Assembly (NCBI RefSeq): GCF_022809715.1
Contig: NZ_CP094459.1
Span: 3,572,048 to 3,636,047, forward strand
Direction: 5' to 3'
From: Burkholderia pyrrocinia
Lineage (GTDB): Bacteria > Pseudomonadota > Gammaproteobacteria > Burkholderiales > Burkholderiaceae
DNA length: 64,000 nt
A program made the translations under genes and the position numbers. Under the pieces are notes generated by a model. The model saw only the letters and a list, made by a program, of their open reading frames with translations. It was not told the origin of the DNA and made no database searches. This document shows, piece by piece, positions 20,241 to 29,304 of the stretch. Position 1 is the stretch's first letter; each line of letters begins with the position of its first letter.

Positions 20241-21524
20241 ATGTCGCCTCAAGCGCTGACCACCTCCGCGTTGCGCGCGTGGCTGCAGCTCGGGCACGCG
20301 CCCGGCCTCGCACCCGCCGTACTGCAGGCGCTGCTCGACGCGTTCGGCTCGCCGGCGGCGCTGCTGCGCGCATCCGACCAGGCCATTGCCGCCGTGAGCA
20401 GCCCCGCCGCCGCGCAGGCCGTGCGCGCAAGTGAACGCGACGATCTCGATGCGCGCACCGACGCCGCGCTGGCTTGGCTCGATGCGCCGGGCAACGCGCT
20501 CGTCACGCTCAACGATCCGGCCTACCCGCCGCGGCTGCGCGACCTGCACGACCCGCCGCCGCTGCTATATGTAAAGGGCCGGCTCGACCTGCTGCACGCA
20601 CGCAGCGTCGCCGTGGTCGGCAGCCGCCACGCGACGCCGCAGGGGCTCGCCGACGCGACGCGCTTCGCACGCGAGTTGTCCGACGCGGGGCTCCCGATCG
20701 TGTCGGGCCTCGCGCTCGGGATCGACGGCGCCGCGCATCGCGGCGGGCTCGACGGCCGGTCGGGCACGGTCGCGGTGATCGCGACGGGCGCCGATCTCGT
20801 CTATCCGGCGCGGCACCGCGCACTCGCCCACGAGATCGCCGCGCACGGTGCGATCCTGTCGGAATGGCCGCTCGGCACACCGGCACGCGCAGCGCATTTC
20901 CCGCAGCGCAACCGGCTGATCGCGGCGCTCGCGATCGGCGCGCTCGTCGTCGAAGCCGCCCCGCGCTCCGGCTCGCTGATCACCGCGCGGCTCGCGAACG
21001 AACTGGGGCGCGATGTGTTCGCGATGCCGGGCTCGATCCACGCCCCGCTCGCGCAGGGCTGCCACGCGCTGATCCGCGACGGCGCGAAGCTCACGGCGGC
21101 GCCGCTCGACATTCTCGAGGAATACGGGCTGGGCGAACCGACGACCGATGCGGCGTGCCCCGGAATTCGGCGCGCGAATCCCGACGAGGTTCGAGAAACC
21201 GAAGCTTCCGGCCAGCGCGCCTGCGCCGGCATCATGGAAGCGCCCCCTTCCGTTCCGGCCGCCGCGCCAGCCCGAATCGAAGCATCACCGCCTCCGTCGC
21301 CCTACACCCCGTCCGAGCAGGCCGTGCTCGCCGCACTGGGATACGGCCCCGTCACATACGAATGGCTCGCCGAACACAGCGGCCTGTCCGACGACGTGCT
21401 GCACCGCGCGCTGCTCGCGCTCGAACTGGCCGGTCGCGTCGCGAGCCTCCCCGGCGGACGCTTCGTGCGGCTTGACGCGGCCCCCACCCCGCCTGCGCGC
21501 GGCGTGCTACATTTCCCCGAATAG
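20241..21524 (+). CDS. dprA: DprA, DNA-processing protein for natural transformation
   Basis: About 427 residues. An N-terminal helical region precedes the Rossmann-like DprA domain (VAVVGSRHATPQG, SGLALGIDGAAHRGGL, FPQRNRLIAALAIGALVVEA), and a C-terminal winged helix covers about 360-420 (TYEWLAEHSGLSDDVLHRAL). DprA binds incoming single strands and loads RecA. The start is uncertain: ATG at 20241 (MSPQALTTSALRAW) has GAGGG upstream; ATG at 20196 is in frame. Confidence 0.94.
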   Translation: MSPQALTTSALRAWLQLGHAPGLAPAVLQALLDAFGSPAALLRASDQAIAAVSSPAAAQAVRASERDDLDARTDAALAWLDAPGNALVTLNDPAYPPRLRDLHDPPPLLYVKGRLDLLHARSVAVVGSRHATPQGLADATRFARELSDAGLPIVSGLALGIDGAAHRGGLDGRSGTVAVIATGADLVYPARHRALAHEIAAHGAILSEWPLGTPARAAHFPQRNRLIAALAIGALVVEAAPRSGSLITARLANELGRDVFAMPGSIHAPLAQGCHALIRDGAKLTAAPLDILEEYGLGEPTTDAACPGIRRANPDEVRETEASGQRACAGIMEAPPSVPAAAPARIEASPPPSPYTPSEQAVLAALGYGPVTYEWLAEHSGLSDDVLHRALLALELAGRVASLPGGRFVRLDAAPTPPARGVLHFPE

Positions 21525-21560
21525 GGGCGGCCGCGCCGCCGACGATATTCAAGGAAATCC

Positions 21561-21941
21561 ATGCCCGCGCTGAATCTCGACACCGATGCGGATCGGATCG
21601 CCGAGCGCCTCGCCGATCCCGGCACGTTGCTCGTCGCCTGCCTGTGCGCCCAGTGGTGCGGCACGTGCCGCGACTACCGGACGGCCTTCGACCAGCTCGC
21701 CGACGCGCATCCCGACGCCTGCTTCGCCTGGATCGACATCGAAACGCATGCCGACCGCCTCGACGATCTCGACGTCGAGAACTTCCCGACGATCCTGATC
21801 GAGGACGCCAACACCGCACGCTTCTTCGGCACGGTGCTGCCGCACGCGGCGATCGTCGAACGAATGCTGTCCGACCTGAGCGCGGTACCCGGTGCGCCGC
21901 ACGCACCGAAATTGCGCAACGTCCTGAACGTCGAAGCCTGA
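21561..21941 (+). CDS. Thioredoxin-fold protein
   Basis: 126 residues with the redox motif W-C-G-T-C near 31-35 and a cis-Pro motif (NFPTILI), so a thioredoxin fold. The active site differs from canonical CGPC. No signal peptide is visible, so it is cytoplasmic. It lies between dprA and topB on the same strand. The client is unknown. Confidence 0.85.
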   Translation: MPALNLDTDADRIAERLADPGTLLVACLCAQWCGTCRDYRTAFDQLADAHPDACFAWIDIETHADRLDDLDVENFPTILIEDANTARFFGTVLPHAAIVERMLSDLSAVPGAPHAPKLRNVLNVEA

Positions 21942-22040
21942 ATTCGCGCGCCCGCCCGGCGGTTTTTCGCGCGTTTGCGCGCCCCGCCGCGCCGGGCGCT
22001 TGCCGCCGTTGCAGCCCCCCTCTATGATGGGCCGCTTTTT

Positions 22041-22070
22041 ACACGCCGAGCCGCCGTCGCTTCGGCGTGT
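22041..22070. promoter_or_regulatory. Inverted repeat in the topB leader
   Basis: ACACGCCGA (22041-22049) and TCGGCGTGT (22062-22070) form a perfect 9-base inverted repeat with a 12-base spacer, directly before GCTATAAAGC, a possible -10. It could be an operator or an mRNA hairpin; no T-run follows it. Confidence 0.4.
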
Positions 22071-22134
22071 GCTATAAAGCGGTCGTTAAAGGGACCCACA
22101 ACCGGCGACCCCGGTCTACCATCACACACCTGTC

Positions 22135-24759
22135 ATGTCCAAAGCACTGATCATTGCGGAAAAGCCTTCTGTCGCGAACGACATCGCACGCGCTTTGGGC
22201 GGCTTTACCAAGCATGACGAATACTACGAGAGCGACGAATTCGTCCTTTCGTCCGCTGTCGGCCACTTGCTCGAAATCGCCGCTCCGGAAGAGTACGAGG
22301 TCAAGCGCGGGAAATGGAGCTTCGCGCATCTGCCCGTCATCCCCCCGCATTTCGACCTGAACCCGATCGCAAAAAGCGAGTCGCGCCTCAAGGTGCTCAC
22401 CAAGCTGATGAAGCGCAAGGACGTCGACCGCCTGATCAACGCATGTGACGCGGGGCGCGAGGGCGAACTGATTTTTCGCCTGATCGCGCAGCACGCGAAG
22501 GCGAAGCAGCCGGTCCAGCGCCTGTGGCTGCAATCGATGACGCCGCAGGCGATCCGCGACGGTTTCGCGAACCTGCGCAGCGACACGGACATGCAGCCGC
22601 TCGCCGACGCCGCACGCTGCCGCTCGGAAGCCGACTGGCTCGTCGGGATCAACGGCACCCGCGCGATGACCGCGTTCAACAGCAAGGGCGGCGGCTTCTT
22701 CCTGACGACAGTCGGCCGCGTTCAGACGCCAACGCTGTCGATCGTCGTCGAACGCGAAGAGAAAATCCGCCGCTTCATCCCGCGCGACTACTGGGAAGTG
22801 AAGGCCGCATTCGCGTGCGCGGGCGGTTTCTACGAAGGCAAGTGGTACGACCCGAAATTCAAGCGCGACGAATTCGACCCGGAAAAGCGCGACTCCCGCC
22901 TGTGGAGCCTGCCGGCTGCCGAAACGATCGTCGCCGCATGTCGCGACAAGGTCGGCACGGTCTCCGAGGAATCGAAGCCGTCGACACAGCTATCGCCGCT
23001 GCTGTTCGACCTGACGAGCCTGCAGCGCGAGGCGAACGGCCGCTTCGGCTTCTCCGCGAAGAACACGCTCGGCCTCGCGCAGGCGCTGTATGAAAAGCAC
23101 AAGGTGCTGACCTACCCGCGTACCGACGCGCGCGCGCTGCCGGAAGACTACCTTTCGACGGTCGAGTCCACGCTCGAGATGCTCAAGGAGAGCAACAACT
23201 ACCTGCCGCATGCGAAGCAGGTGCTCGACAAGGGCTGGGTGAAGCCGAACAAGCGGATCTTCGACAACTCGAAGATCAGCGACCACTTTGCAATCATCCC
23301 GACGCTGCAGGCGCCGAAGTCGCTGTCCGAGCCGGAGCAGAAGCTGTACGACCTGGTCGTGAAGCGCTTCCTCGCCGTGTTCTTCCCGGCGGCCGAATTC
23401 CGCGTCACGACGCGGATCACCGAAGTCGCCGGCCATCACTTCAAGACCGAGGGCAAGGTGCTCGTCGAGCCGGGCTGGCTGCAGGTCTACGGCCGCGACG
23501 CCGAAGGCGCGGATGCGAACCTCGTGCCGGTGCAGAAGGACGAGAAGGTGAAGACGGACGAAATCGCCGCCGTCGCGCTCGTGACGAAGCCGCCCGCACG
23601 CTACTCGGAAGCGACGCTGCTGTCGGCGATGGAAGGCGCGGGCAAGCTCGTCGAGGACGACGAACTGCGCGAGGCGATGGCCGCGAAGGGCCTCGGCACG
23701 CCGGCCACGCGCGCGGCGATCATCGAAGGCCTGCTCGGCGAGAAATACCTGTTGCGCGAAGGCCGCGAGCTGATCCCGACCGCGAAGGCATTCCAGCTGA
23801 TGACGCTGTTGCGCGGGCTCGGCGTGAAGGAACTGACCGCGCCGGAGCTCACCGGCGAATGGGAATACAAGCTGTCGCAGATGGAGCGCGGCAACCTCGG
23901 GCGCGACGCGTTCATGCAGGAAATCGCCCGCATGACGCAGCAGATCGTCAAGCGCGCGAAGGAATACGATTCCGACACGATTCCCGGCGACTACGCGACG
24001 CTCGAGACGCCGTGCCCGAACTGCGGCGGCCAGGTGAAGGAAAACTACCGCCGCTTCGCGTGCACGAAGTGCGAGTTCTCGATCTCGAAGATCCCGGGCA
24101 GCCGGCAGTTCGAGATTCCCGAAGTCGAGGAGCTGCTGCAGAAGAAGGAAATCGGCCCGCTGTCCGGGTTCCGCAGCAAGATGGGCCGCCCGTTCTCGGC
24201 GATCCTCAAGCTGTCCTTCGACGACGAGACGAAGAACTACAAGCTCGAGTTCGATTTCGGCCAGGACCAGGGCGGCGAGGAAGGCGAAGCGCCCGACTTC
24301 TCCGCGCAGGAGCCGGTCGGCGCGTGCCCGAAGTGCAAGGGCCGCGTGTTCGAGCACGGGATGAGCTACGTGTGCGAGCACTCGGTTGCGAACCCGAAGA
24401 CCTGCGACTTCCGCTCGGGCAAGGTGATCCTGCAGCAGGAAATCACGCGCGAGCAGATGGGCAAACTGCTCGCCGACGGCCGCACGGATCTGCTGCCGAA
24501 CTTCAAGTCGTCGCGCACGGGCCGCAACTTCAAGGCGTTCCTCGTGAAGCAACCGGACGGCAAGATCGGCTTCGAGTTCGAGAAGAAGGAACCGAAGGCC
24601 GCTGCCGCGAAGAAGACGGCGAAATCGGCGACGAAGGATGCCGAAACCGTAACGGAAGGCGCCGAAGAGAAACCGGCACCGGCCCGCAAGACCGCTGCCA
24701 AGACCGCAGCGACCAAGACTGCCGCCCGCAAGACGACGGCGCGCAAGACCGGCTCGTAA
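22135..24759 (+). CDS. topB: DNA topoisomerase III
   Basis: 874 residues. An N-terminal TOPRIM domain (LIIAEKPSVANDIA, acidic DAGREGE near 104-110) is followed by the type IA core with active-site Tyr327 in TYPRTD. Two C-terminal four-Cys zinc modules (CPNCGG...CTKC and CPKCKG...CEH) and a Lys/Ala-rich DNA-binding tail end the protein. It decatenates replication and recombination intermediates. It is longer than E. coli TopB (653 residues) because of the zinc modules and tail. Confidence 0.97.
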   Translation: MSKALIIAEKPSVANDIARALGGFTKHDEYYESDEFVLSSAVGHLLEIAAPEEYEVKRGKWSFAHLPVIPPHFDLNPIAKSESRLKVLTKLMKRKDVDRLINACDAGREGELIFRLIAQHAKAKQPVQRLWLQSMTPQAIRDGFANLRSDTDMQPLADAARCRSEADWLVGINGTRAMTAFNSKGGGFFLTTVGRVQTPTLSIVVEREEKIRRFIPRDYWEVKAAFACAGGFYEGKWYDPKFKRDEFDPEKRDSRLWSLPAAETIVAACRDKVGTVSEESKPSTQLSPLLFDLTSLQREANGRFGFSAKNTLGLAQALYEKHKVLTYPRTDARALPEDYLSTVESTLEMLKESNNYLPHAKQVLDKGWVKPNKRIFDNSKISDHFAIIPTLQAPKSLSEPEQKLYDLVVKRFLAVFFPAAEFRVTTRITEVAGHHFKTEGKVLVEPGWLQVYGRDAEGADANLVPVQKDEKVKTDEIAAVALVTKPPARYSEATLLSAMEGAGKLVEDDELREAMAAKGLGTPATRAAIIEGLLGEKYLLREGRELIPTAKAFQLMTLLRGLGVKELTAPELTGEWEYKLSQMERGNLGRDAFMQEIARMTQQIVKRAKEYDSDTIPGDYATLETPCPNCGGQVKENYRRFACTKCEFSISKIPGSRQFEIPEVEELLQKKEIGPLSGFRSKMGRPFSAILKLSFDDETKNYKLEFDFGQDQGGEEGEAPDFSAQEPVGACPKCKGRVFEHGMSYVCEHSVANPKTCDFRSGKVILQQEITREQMGKLLADGRTDLLPNFKSSRTGRNFKAFLVKQPDGKIGFEFEKKEPKAAAAKKTAKSATKDAETVTEGAEEKPAPARKTAAKTAATKTAARKTTARKTGS

Positions 24760-24812
24760 CAGCCGGGCCGCCGGGGCTTCCCCCCGGCGTACCGGGCGCC
24801 GGCAGGCAGCCG

Positions 24813-24852
24813 AAAAAAAACGCGGATCGATCGCTCGATCCGCGTTTTTTCT
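24813..24852. terminator. Bidirectional terminator between topB and the LysR gene
   Basis: AAAAAACGCGGATCGA pairs with TCGATCCGCGTTTTTT around a TCGC loop; flanking A- and T-runs let it serve the convergent topB and LysR genes. Confidence 0.93.
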
Positions 24853-24889
24853 TTGTGCCGGCGGCAACCGCCGCCCGGCCGTCGCGCCG

Positions 24890-25939
24890 TTACAGCGGCG
24901 ACGGCACCGCGACGCGCGTGCGTGTCGAACGCGGCAGGCGCGGCGACAGGTTCGGGTCGGCCGATTCGGGCTGCTCGGCACGCGTCTCGACGCCGATCGG
25001 CGCGAGCGTCGCACCCTGCGCGGCCCACTGCTCGCCGATCGTCGCATCGGTCGAGTGGCTGAAATACTCGACGAGGTGGTCGATGAACGTGCGCACCTTC
25101 GCGGGCAAATGGCGCCGGCTCGGGTAGGCGATGTTGATTTCGACCTGCGGCAGCCGGAAATCCGGCAGCAGCCGCACCAGCGCGCCGCGCGCGATGTCGC
25201 TGCCGATCAGGTAGCTCGGCAGGATCGCGACGCCCATCCCGAGCAGCGCGAACTGGCGCAGCATCGCGGTGTTGTTCGCGACGATCACGTTGGTCGGGCG
25301 CACGCGCACTTCGCCGTCCGGCCCCGTGAACACGCGCTCGTCGCCCCAGTATTCGGCCGGCAGGCTCAGGCTCGGGTGCGCGACGAGCTGCTCCGGGTGA
25401 GTCGGCACGCCGTGCTTCTCCAGATAGCTCGGCGTCGCGCACACGGTCATGCAGCCCGTGGTCAGCCGCCGTGTGACGATGCTCGCGCTGCGCATCTGGC
25501 GCGTGACGACGATGCCGACGTCGAAGCCTTCCTCGACGAGATCGACCTGCCGGTCGACCAGCGTGAGATCCGGCACCACTTTCGGGAAATTCTCCGTGTA
25601 CGTCTGCAACACGGGCGCGAGGTTATGCAGGCCGAACACGACCGGCGCGACGATGCGCAGCGTGCCGACCGGCTCGTGATTGCGCGCAACGACCATCTGC
25701 TCGACGTCCTCGAGCTCATCGAGGATCTGGCGAGCACGCTCCAGATAGACCTGGCCCGACTCCGTCAGGGAAAGGCTGCGTGTGGTGCGGTTCAACAAAC
25801 GCGTGCCGAGCCGGCCTTCCAGATCGGCGACGTGACGCGTCGCAACCGCGTTGGAAATATCCATTGCACTCGCGGCCCGCGCAAAACTGCCGAGATCTGC
25901 AACCTTGACGAACACACGCATCGACTGCAAATGATCCAT
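24890..25939 (-). CDS. LysR-family transcriptional regulator
   Basis: 349 residues. The N-terminal winged HTH (FVKVADLGSFARAASAMDIS, then the RLGTRLLNRTTRSLSLTESG wing) and the LysR effector domain (about 90-300) are typical, of the type lacking strong subgroup marks. The last 40 or so residues extend beyond the usual end. It is divergent from the 2-hydroxyacid dehydrogenase gene, with a perfect-looking operator between them, so that gene is a plausible target. Confidence 0.93.
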   Translation of the reverse strand: MDHLQSMRVFVKVADLGSFARAASAMDISNAVATRHVADLEGRLGTRLLNRTTRSLSLTESGQVYLERARQILDELEDVEQMVVARNHEPVGTLRIVAPVVFGLHNLAPVLQTYTENFPKVVPDLTLVDRQVDLVEEGFDVGIVVTRQMRSASIVTRRLTTGCMTVCATPSYLEKHGVPTHPEQLVAHPSLSLPAEYWGDERVFTGPDGEVRVRPTNVIVANNTAMLRQFALLGMGVAILPSYLIGSDIARGALVRLLPDFRLPQVEINIAYPSRRHLPAKVRTFIDHLVEYFSHSTDATIGEQWAAQGATLAPIGVETRAEQPESADPNLSPRLPRSTRTRVAVPSPL

Positions 25940-26364
25940 AAACGACTCCTGCCGCTGTTACAACTTCAAAAAGATGAAGCAAATGCGTAATTCTCCTACG
26001 ACAGCGGAAATGATGCAGAGTTGCTCAACAAGGCACCGGTTGACGATAAAAATAGTCAAAAATCCTCGCCATTTGCGGATGGTTGATCCAATTATTCTGA
26101 TTGGAACAACAATTGGGTGAACCTCGTCGAGTAAGCGGCCGAATCAGGAAAGACGTATTTGATGCGACACAGCAGCGCACCCTTGCGCACCGCACGCGAG
26201 CGGCGCTAGGTGAGGCTGCCGCCAATTGCCGCGGAGCGTAACAACCTGTTAAAAAGACCCCACGAAGGCGGCCGACGTAGCATCATGTCGGCCCCGGCCG
26301 GGCGGGACGGGTGCGCGACGTGCGCCACCGCCACTGCCGATTTCAACGCGCGACACCGTTCACC
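25940..26364. promoter_or_regulatory. Divergent regulatory region with a LysR-type operator
   Basis: This 425-base region is notably AT-rich in its middle. It holds TTGATCCAAT (26083-26092), a 7-base spacer and ATTGGAACAA (26100-26109): a 9-of-10 inverted repeat with a T-N11-A core, the form LysR proteins bind. No gene is supported. Confidence 0.6.
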
Positions 26365-27378
26365 ATGAAAATTGCCATCCTCGACGACTACCAGGACGCC
26401 GTCCGCAAGCTGAACTGCTTCGAGATGCTTGCCGGCCACGACGTGAAGGTCTTCAACAATACGGTGCGCGGCCTGGGACAGCTCGCGAGCCGTCTGGCGG
26501 AAGTCGAGGCGCTCGTGCTGATTCGTGAACGGACCCCGATTTCGTCGCAACTGCTCGCCAAGCTGCCGAACCTGCGCATGATCAGCCAGACCGGTCGCGT
26601 CTCGAGCCATATCGACCTCGAAGCGTGTACCGACCGCGGCATCGCGGTGCTCGAAGGCACGGGTTCGCCGGTCGCGCCCGCCGAGCTGACCTGGGCGCTC
26701 GTGATGGCCGCCCAGCGCCGGATTCCGCAGTACGTCGCGAACCTGAAGCAGGGTGCATGGCAGCAGTCGGGCCTGAAGACGTCGGCGCTGCCGCCGAACT
26801 TCGGCCTCGGCCAGGTGCTGCGCGGCCAGACCCTCGGCATCTGGGGCTACGGCAAGATCGGCCGGCTCGTCGCCGGCTACGGCAAGGCGTTCGGGATGAA
26901 CGTGCTGATCTGGGGCCGCGAGCATTCGCTCGAAGCCGCGCGCGCCGACGGCTACACGGCCGCCGAAAGCCGCGAGGCGCTGTTCGAGCAGAGCGACGTG
27001 CTGTCGCTGCACCTGCGCATGCACGACGACACGCGCGGCATCGTCAAGCAGGAAGACCTGATGCGGATGAAGCCGACGTCGCTGCTCGTCAACACGAGCC
27101 GCGCGGAGCTGCTCGAGGAAAACGCACTCGTCAACGCACTGTCGCACAACCGTCCGGGGATGGTCGCAATCGACGTGTTCGAGAGCGAGCCGATCCTGCA
27201 GGGCTACAGCCTGCTGCGGATGGAGAACGTGATCTGCACGCCGCACATCGGCTATGTCGAGCGCGAGAGCTACGAGCTCTATTTCAGCGCGGCATTCAGG
27301 AACATCCTCGCGTTCGACGACGGCGACATGTCGAGCGTCGCCAATCCGGAAGCGCTGACGCCGATCCGCAAGCGCTGA
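26365..27378 (+). CDS. D-2-hydroxyacid dehydrogenase family protein
   Basis: 337 residues. The NAD-binding motif GYGKIG lies near 162-167, and catalytic residues are in NTSRAEL (Arg), FESEP (Glu) and TPHIGY (His), the D-2-hydroxyacid dehydrogenase triad. It reduces a 2-keto acid or oxidises a D-2-hydroxyacid with NAD(P). ATG at 26365 (MKIAILDDYQD). The substrate is unknown; the divergent LysR may control it. Confidence 0.92.
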   Translation: MKIAILDDYQDAVRKLNCFEMLAGHDVKVFNNTVRGLGQLASRLAEVEALVLIRERTPISSQLLAKLPNLRMISQTGRVSSHIDLEACTDRGIAVLEGTGSPVAPAELTWALVMAAQRRIPQYVANLKQGAWQQSGLKTSALPPNFGLGQVLRGQTLGIWGYGKIGRLVAGYGKAFGMNVLIWGREHSLEAARADGYTAAESREALFEQSDVLSLHLRMHDDTRGIVKQEDLMRMKPTSLLVNTSRAELLEENALVNALSHNRPGMVAIDVFESEPILQGYSLLRMENVICTPHIGYVERESYELYFSAAFRNILAFDDGDMSSVANPEALTPIRKR

Positions 27379-27427
27379 TCGCGCGGGCTGCGCACGCCGC
27401 GCGGCCCCGCTGCTCCATTCCCCGCCA

Positions 27428-28294
27428 TCAGGCGGCCACGCGGCCGCCCGTCATCGCACCGACGCGCGTGAGGAAATGCTCGCCGTCGCGCCGCCCGAGG
27501 TCGTACGCATGCCGCATCTGCGACGGGCTCGTGTAATCCCAGCTCGAAATCGGCACCTTGCTCGACGGCTGTACGTACAGCCGCCGCTGCTCGCCGTGTG
27601 CGACCGTGAACATCTGCGGGCGCGGATACAGCCGCGTGACGAGCACCAGCACGTCGCCCGGCGACGGGTCGAGCGCGTCGACCGGCACGTTGTCGACCAT
27701 CCCGCCGTCGAGCACGGGCCGGCCGCCGCGGCGCAGCACCGGCGTGAACGGCGGCGTGCAGGACGACTGCAGGATCAGGTCGGCAAGTTCGTCGACTTGC
27801 GTGCAGGCCTGCGCGCGCACGAACTCGGGCCGAAAGCCGAGCGTGCGCCCGAGTGTCGGGTGCAGCGTCTTGCGCACATATTTCTCGATGTTGTACGCGA
27901 CGAGGCCGGCAGCGACCGCACTGCGCGCACCGAGCCAGCGCGGCACGTGCGATACGCCGATGCGGATCTCCGGCGCCTCGGCAAGCTTCGCGAACGGCTC
28001 GCCGTAGATGTCGAGCAATGCCTGACGGTAGATGCGGTAATGCGGAAACACGGGCTCGCGCCCGAACAGGTTGCCCCAGTACGCGTTCTTCCGGTTGTGG
28101 CGCAGCGCCTCTTCGTAATAGCGCATCACCCACGCGGCGTCGCGCGTATACAGCATGCACGCGGTCGCCGCACCGGCCGAGATGCCGGTGATCACACGCG
28201 GGCGCAGCCCGAGGGCCGGCTGCACGACGTCCCAGAAGCCGGCCTGCCACCAGCAGCGATTGCCGCCACCCGCAAAGACGATCTGGTCGAACAT
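27428..28294 (-). CDS. Patatin-like phospholipase
   Basis: 288 residues from the ATG at 28294 (MFDQIVFAGGGNRCWWQAGF). The glycine-rich oxyanion loop GGGNR, the nucleophile elbow G-I-S-A-G and the catalytic Asp in LDGGMVDN form the patatin Ser-Asp dyad. Such enzymes hydrolyse phospholipids or neutral lipids. There is no signal peptide. It is 8 bases downstream of a hotdog thioesterase on the same strand, suggesting a lipid acyl-chain role. Confidence 0.92.
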   Translation of the reverse strand: MFDQIVFAGGGNRCWWQAGFWDVVQPALGLRPRVITGISAGAATACMLYTRDAAWVMRYYEEALRHNRKNAYWGNLFGREPVFPHYRIYRQALLDIYGEPFAKLAEAPEIRIGVSHVPRWLGARSAVAAGLVAYNIEKYVRKTLHPTLGRTLGFRPEFVRAQACTQVDELADLILQSSCTPPFTPVLRRGGRPVLDGGMVDNVPVDALDPSPGDVLVLVTRLYPRPQMFTVAHGEQRRLYVQPSSKVPISSWDYTSPSQMRHAYDLGRRDGEHFLTRVGAMTGGRVAA

Positions 28295-28302
28295 CGCGCC
28301 GC

Positions 28303-28707
28303 TCAGCTGACGAGTGCGTAGGTCGACGTCGCGTGGACGGCCATCTTGCCGTCCTCGTCGAACAGCTCGACTTCGCCGAACACGAGGTTGCGGCCCATCC
28401 GCAGCACGCGCGCGGTGACGTGCACGTCGCCCTTGCGCACGGGGCGCATGAAGTTCGTGTTCAGCGACACGGTGGTCATCGGCCGGAACTCGCCGAGCGC
28501 GGCCGAGATCGCGACGACCATCGCGGTGTCGGCGGCCGCCGTGAAAACCTGGCCGCAGATCACGCCACCCGAATGGCGGAATTCGCCGGAAAACGGCAGG
28601 CGCATCGTGACGCTGTCGTCGCCGATCGACACGGGGACCAGACCGAGCGAGCGGACCCACGGGGCCAGCAGGCGATCCAGCAATTCGCGGACTGCGTTTT
28701 CGTCCAT
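28303..28707 (-). CDS. PaaI-type hotdog-fold thioesterase
   Basis: 134 residues from the ATG at 28707 (MDENAVRELLDRLL). The hotdog helix GGVICGQVFTAAADTAM and following strands match the PaaI/acyl-CoA thioesterase group. It is immediately upstream of and likely co-transcribed with the patatin-like gene. The longer frame to 28881 has no family support. Confidence 0.9.
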   Translation of the reverse strand: MDENAVRELLDRLLAPWVRSLGLVPVSIGDDSVTMRLPFSGEFRHSGGVICGQVFTAAADTAMVVAISAALGEFRPMTTVSLNTNFMRPVRKGDVHVTARVLRMGRNLVFGEVELFDEDGKMAVHATSTYALVS

Positions 28708-28855
28708 CTTCGAATGTCCAGAAAACGTTGCGCGACCGCCGCGCAACACGTGTGGCGTCATCATACCGGGAGCGCGCAAACTGCGACCGCTCGTCACCGC
28801 GTCGGCAGCCGCCGTTGGCGTGACGAAATATTTTCGAGAAATTTGCACAAAGGGC

Positions 28856-28884
28856 TTGCCATGCCCCTGAAACACGTGCATAAT
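28856..28884 (+). promoter_or_regulatory. Sigma-70 promoter of tRNA-Lys
   Basis: TTGCCA (28856-28861), a 17-base spacer and CATAAT (28879-28884) end 13 bases before the tRNA. Confidence 0.75.
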
Positions 28885-28897
28885 CTTTCTTCTGTTG

Positions 28898-28973
28898 GGG
28901 GCGTTAGCTCAGTTGGTAGAGCAGCGGACTCTTAATCCGTAGGTCGAGTGTTCGAGTCACTCACGCCCCACCA
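28898..28973 (+). tRNA. tRNA-Lys (anticodon CTT)
   Basis: A 76-base cloverleaf with encoded CCA. Acceptor GGGGCGT pairs with ACGCCCC; the anticodon loop is CTCTTAA (anticodon CTT); D-arm TAGCTCAGTTGGTAGAGCA; T-arm GTTCGAGTC. The protein frames across it are spurious. Confidence 0.97.
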
Positions 28974-28980
28974 GGATTTC

Positions 28981-29016
28981 AAAAGGCCGGTCAGCGAAAG
29001 CTGACCGGCCTTTTTC
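28981..29016 (+). terminator. Terminator downstream of tRNA-Lys
   Basis: AAAGGCCGGTCAGC pairs with GCTGACCGGCCTTT around a GAAA tetraloop, followed by T-rich sequence. A strong stem just after the tRNA. Confidence 0.95.
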
Positions 29017-29304
29017 ATTTCCGCACGCCACGTTCGTGGCGCGCTCCCTCCAGCAGCACACATCCGCACGCCCCTTCCGCACCGTTTCCGCTAGAATCGT
29101 CCGACAAATATCACACGACCGGCGCAGGTACTGTCGTTTGCCCGCCGGCACAGAGAGAACATGGGACGTCATACATGGAAGCATGTGAACGAGACGCGAC
29201 CATTCAGAGGGCCTGGTTGCGCCGATATCGGCCTGTCCGTCGGGACACGCCATTCACCCGATCGCACCCGAATCCGCCGCGCGACACACCAGCCGGATTC
29301 GGTC

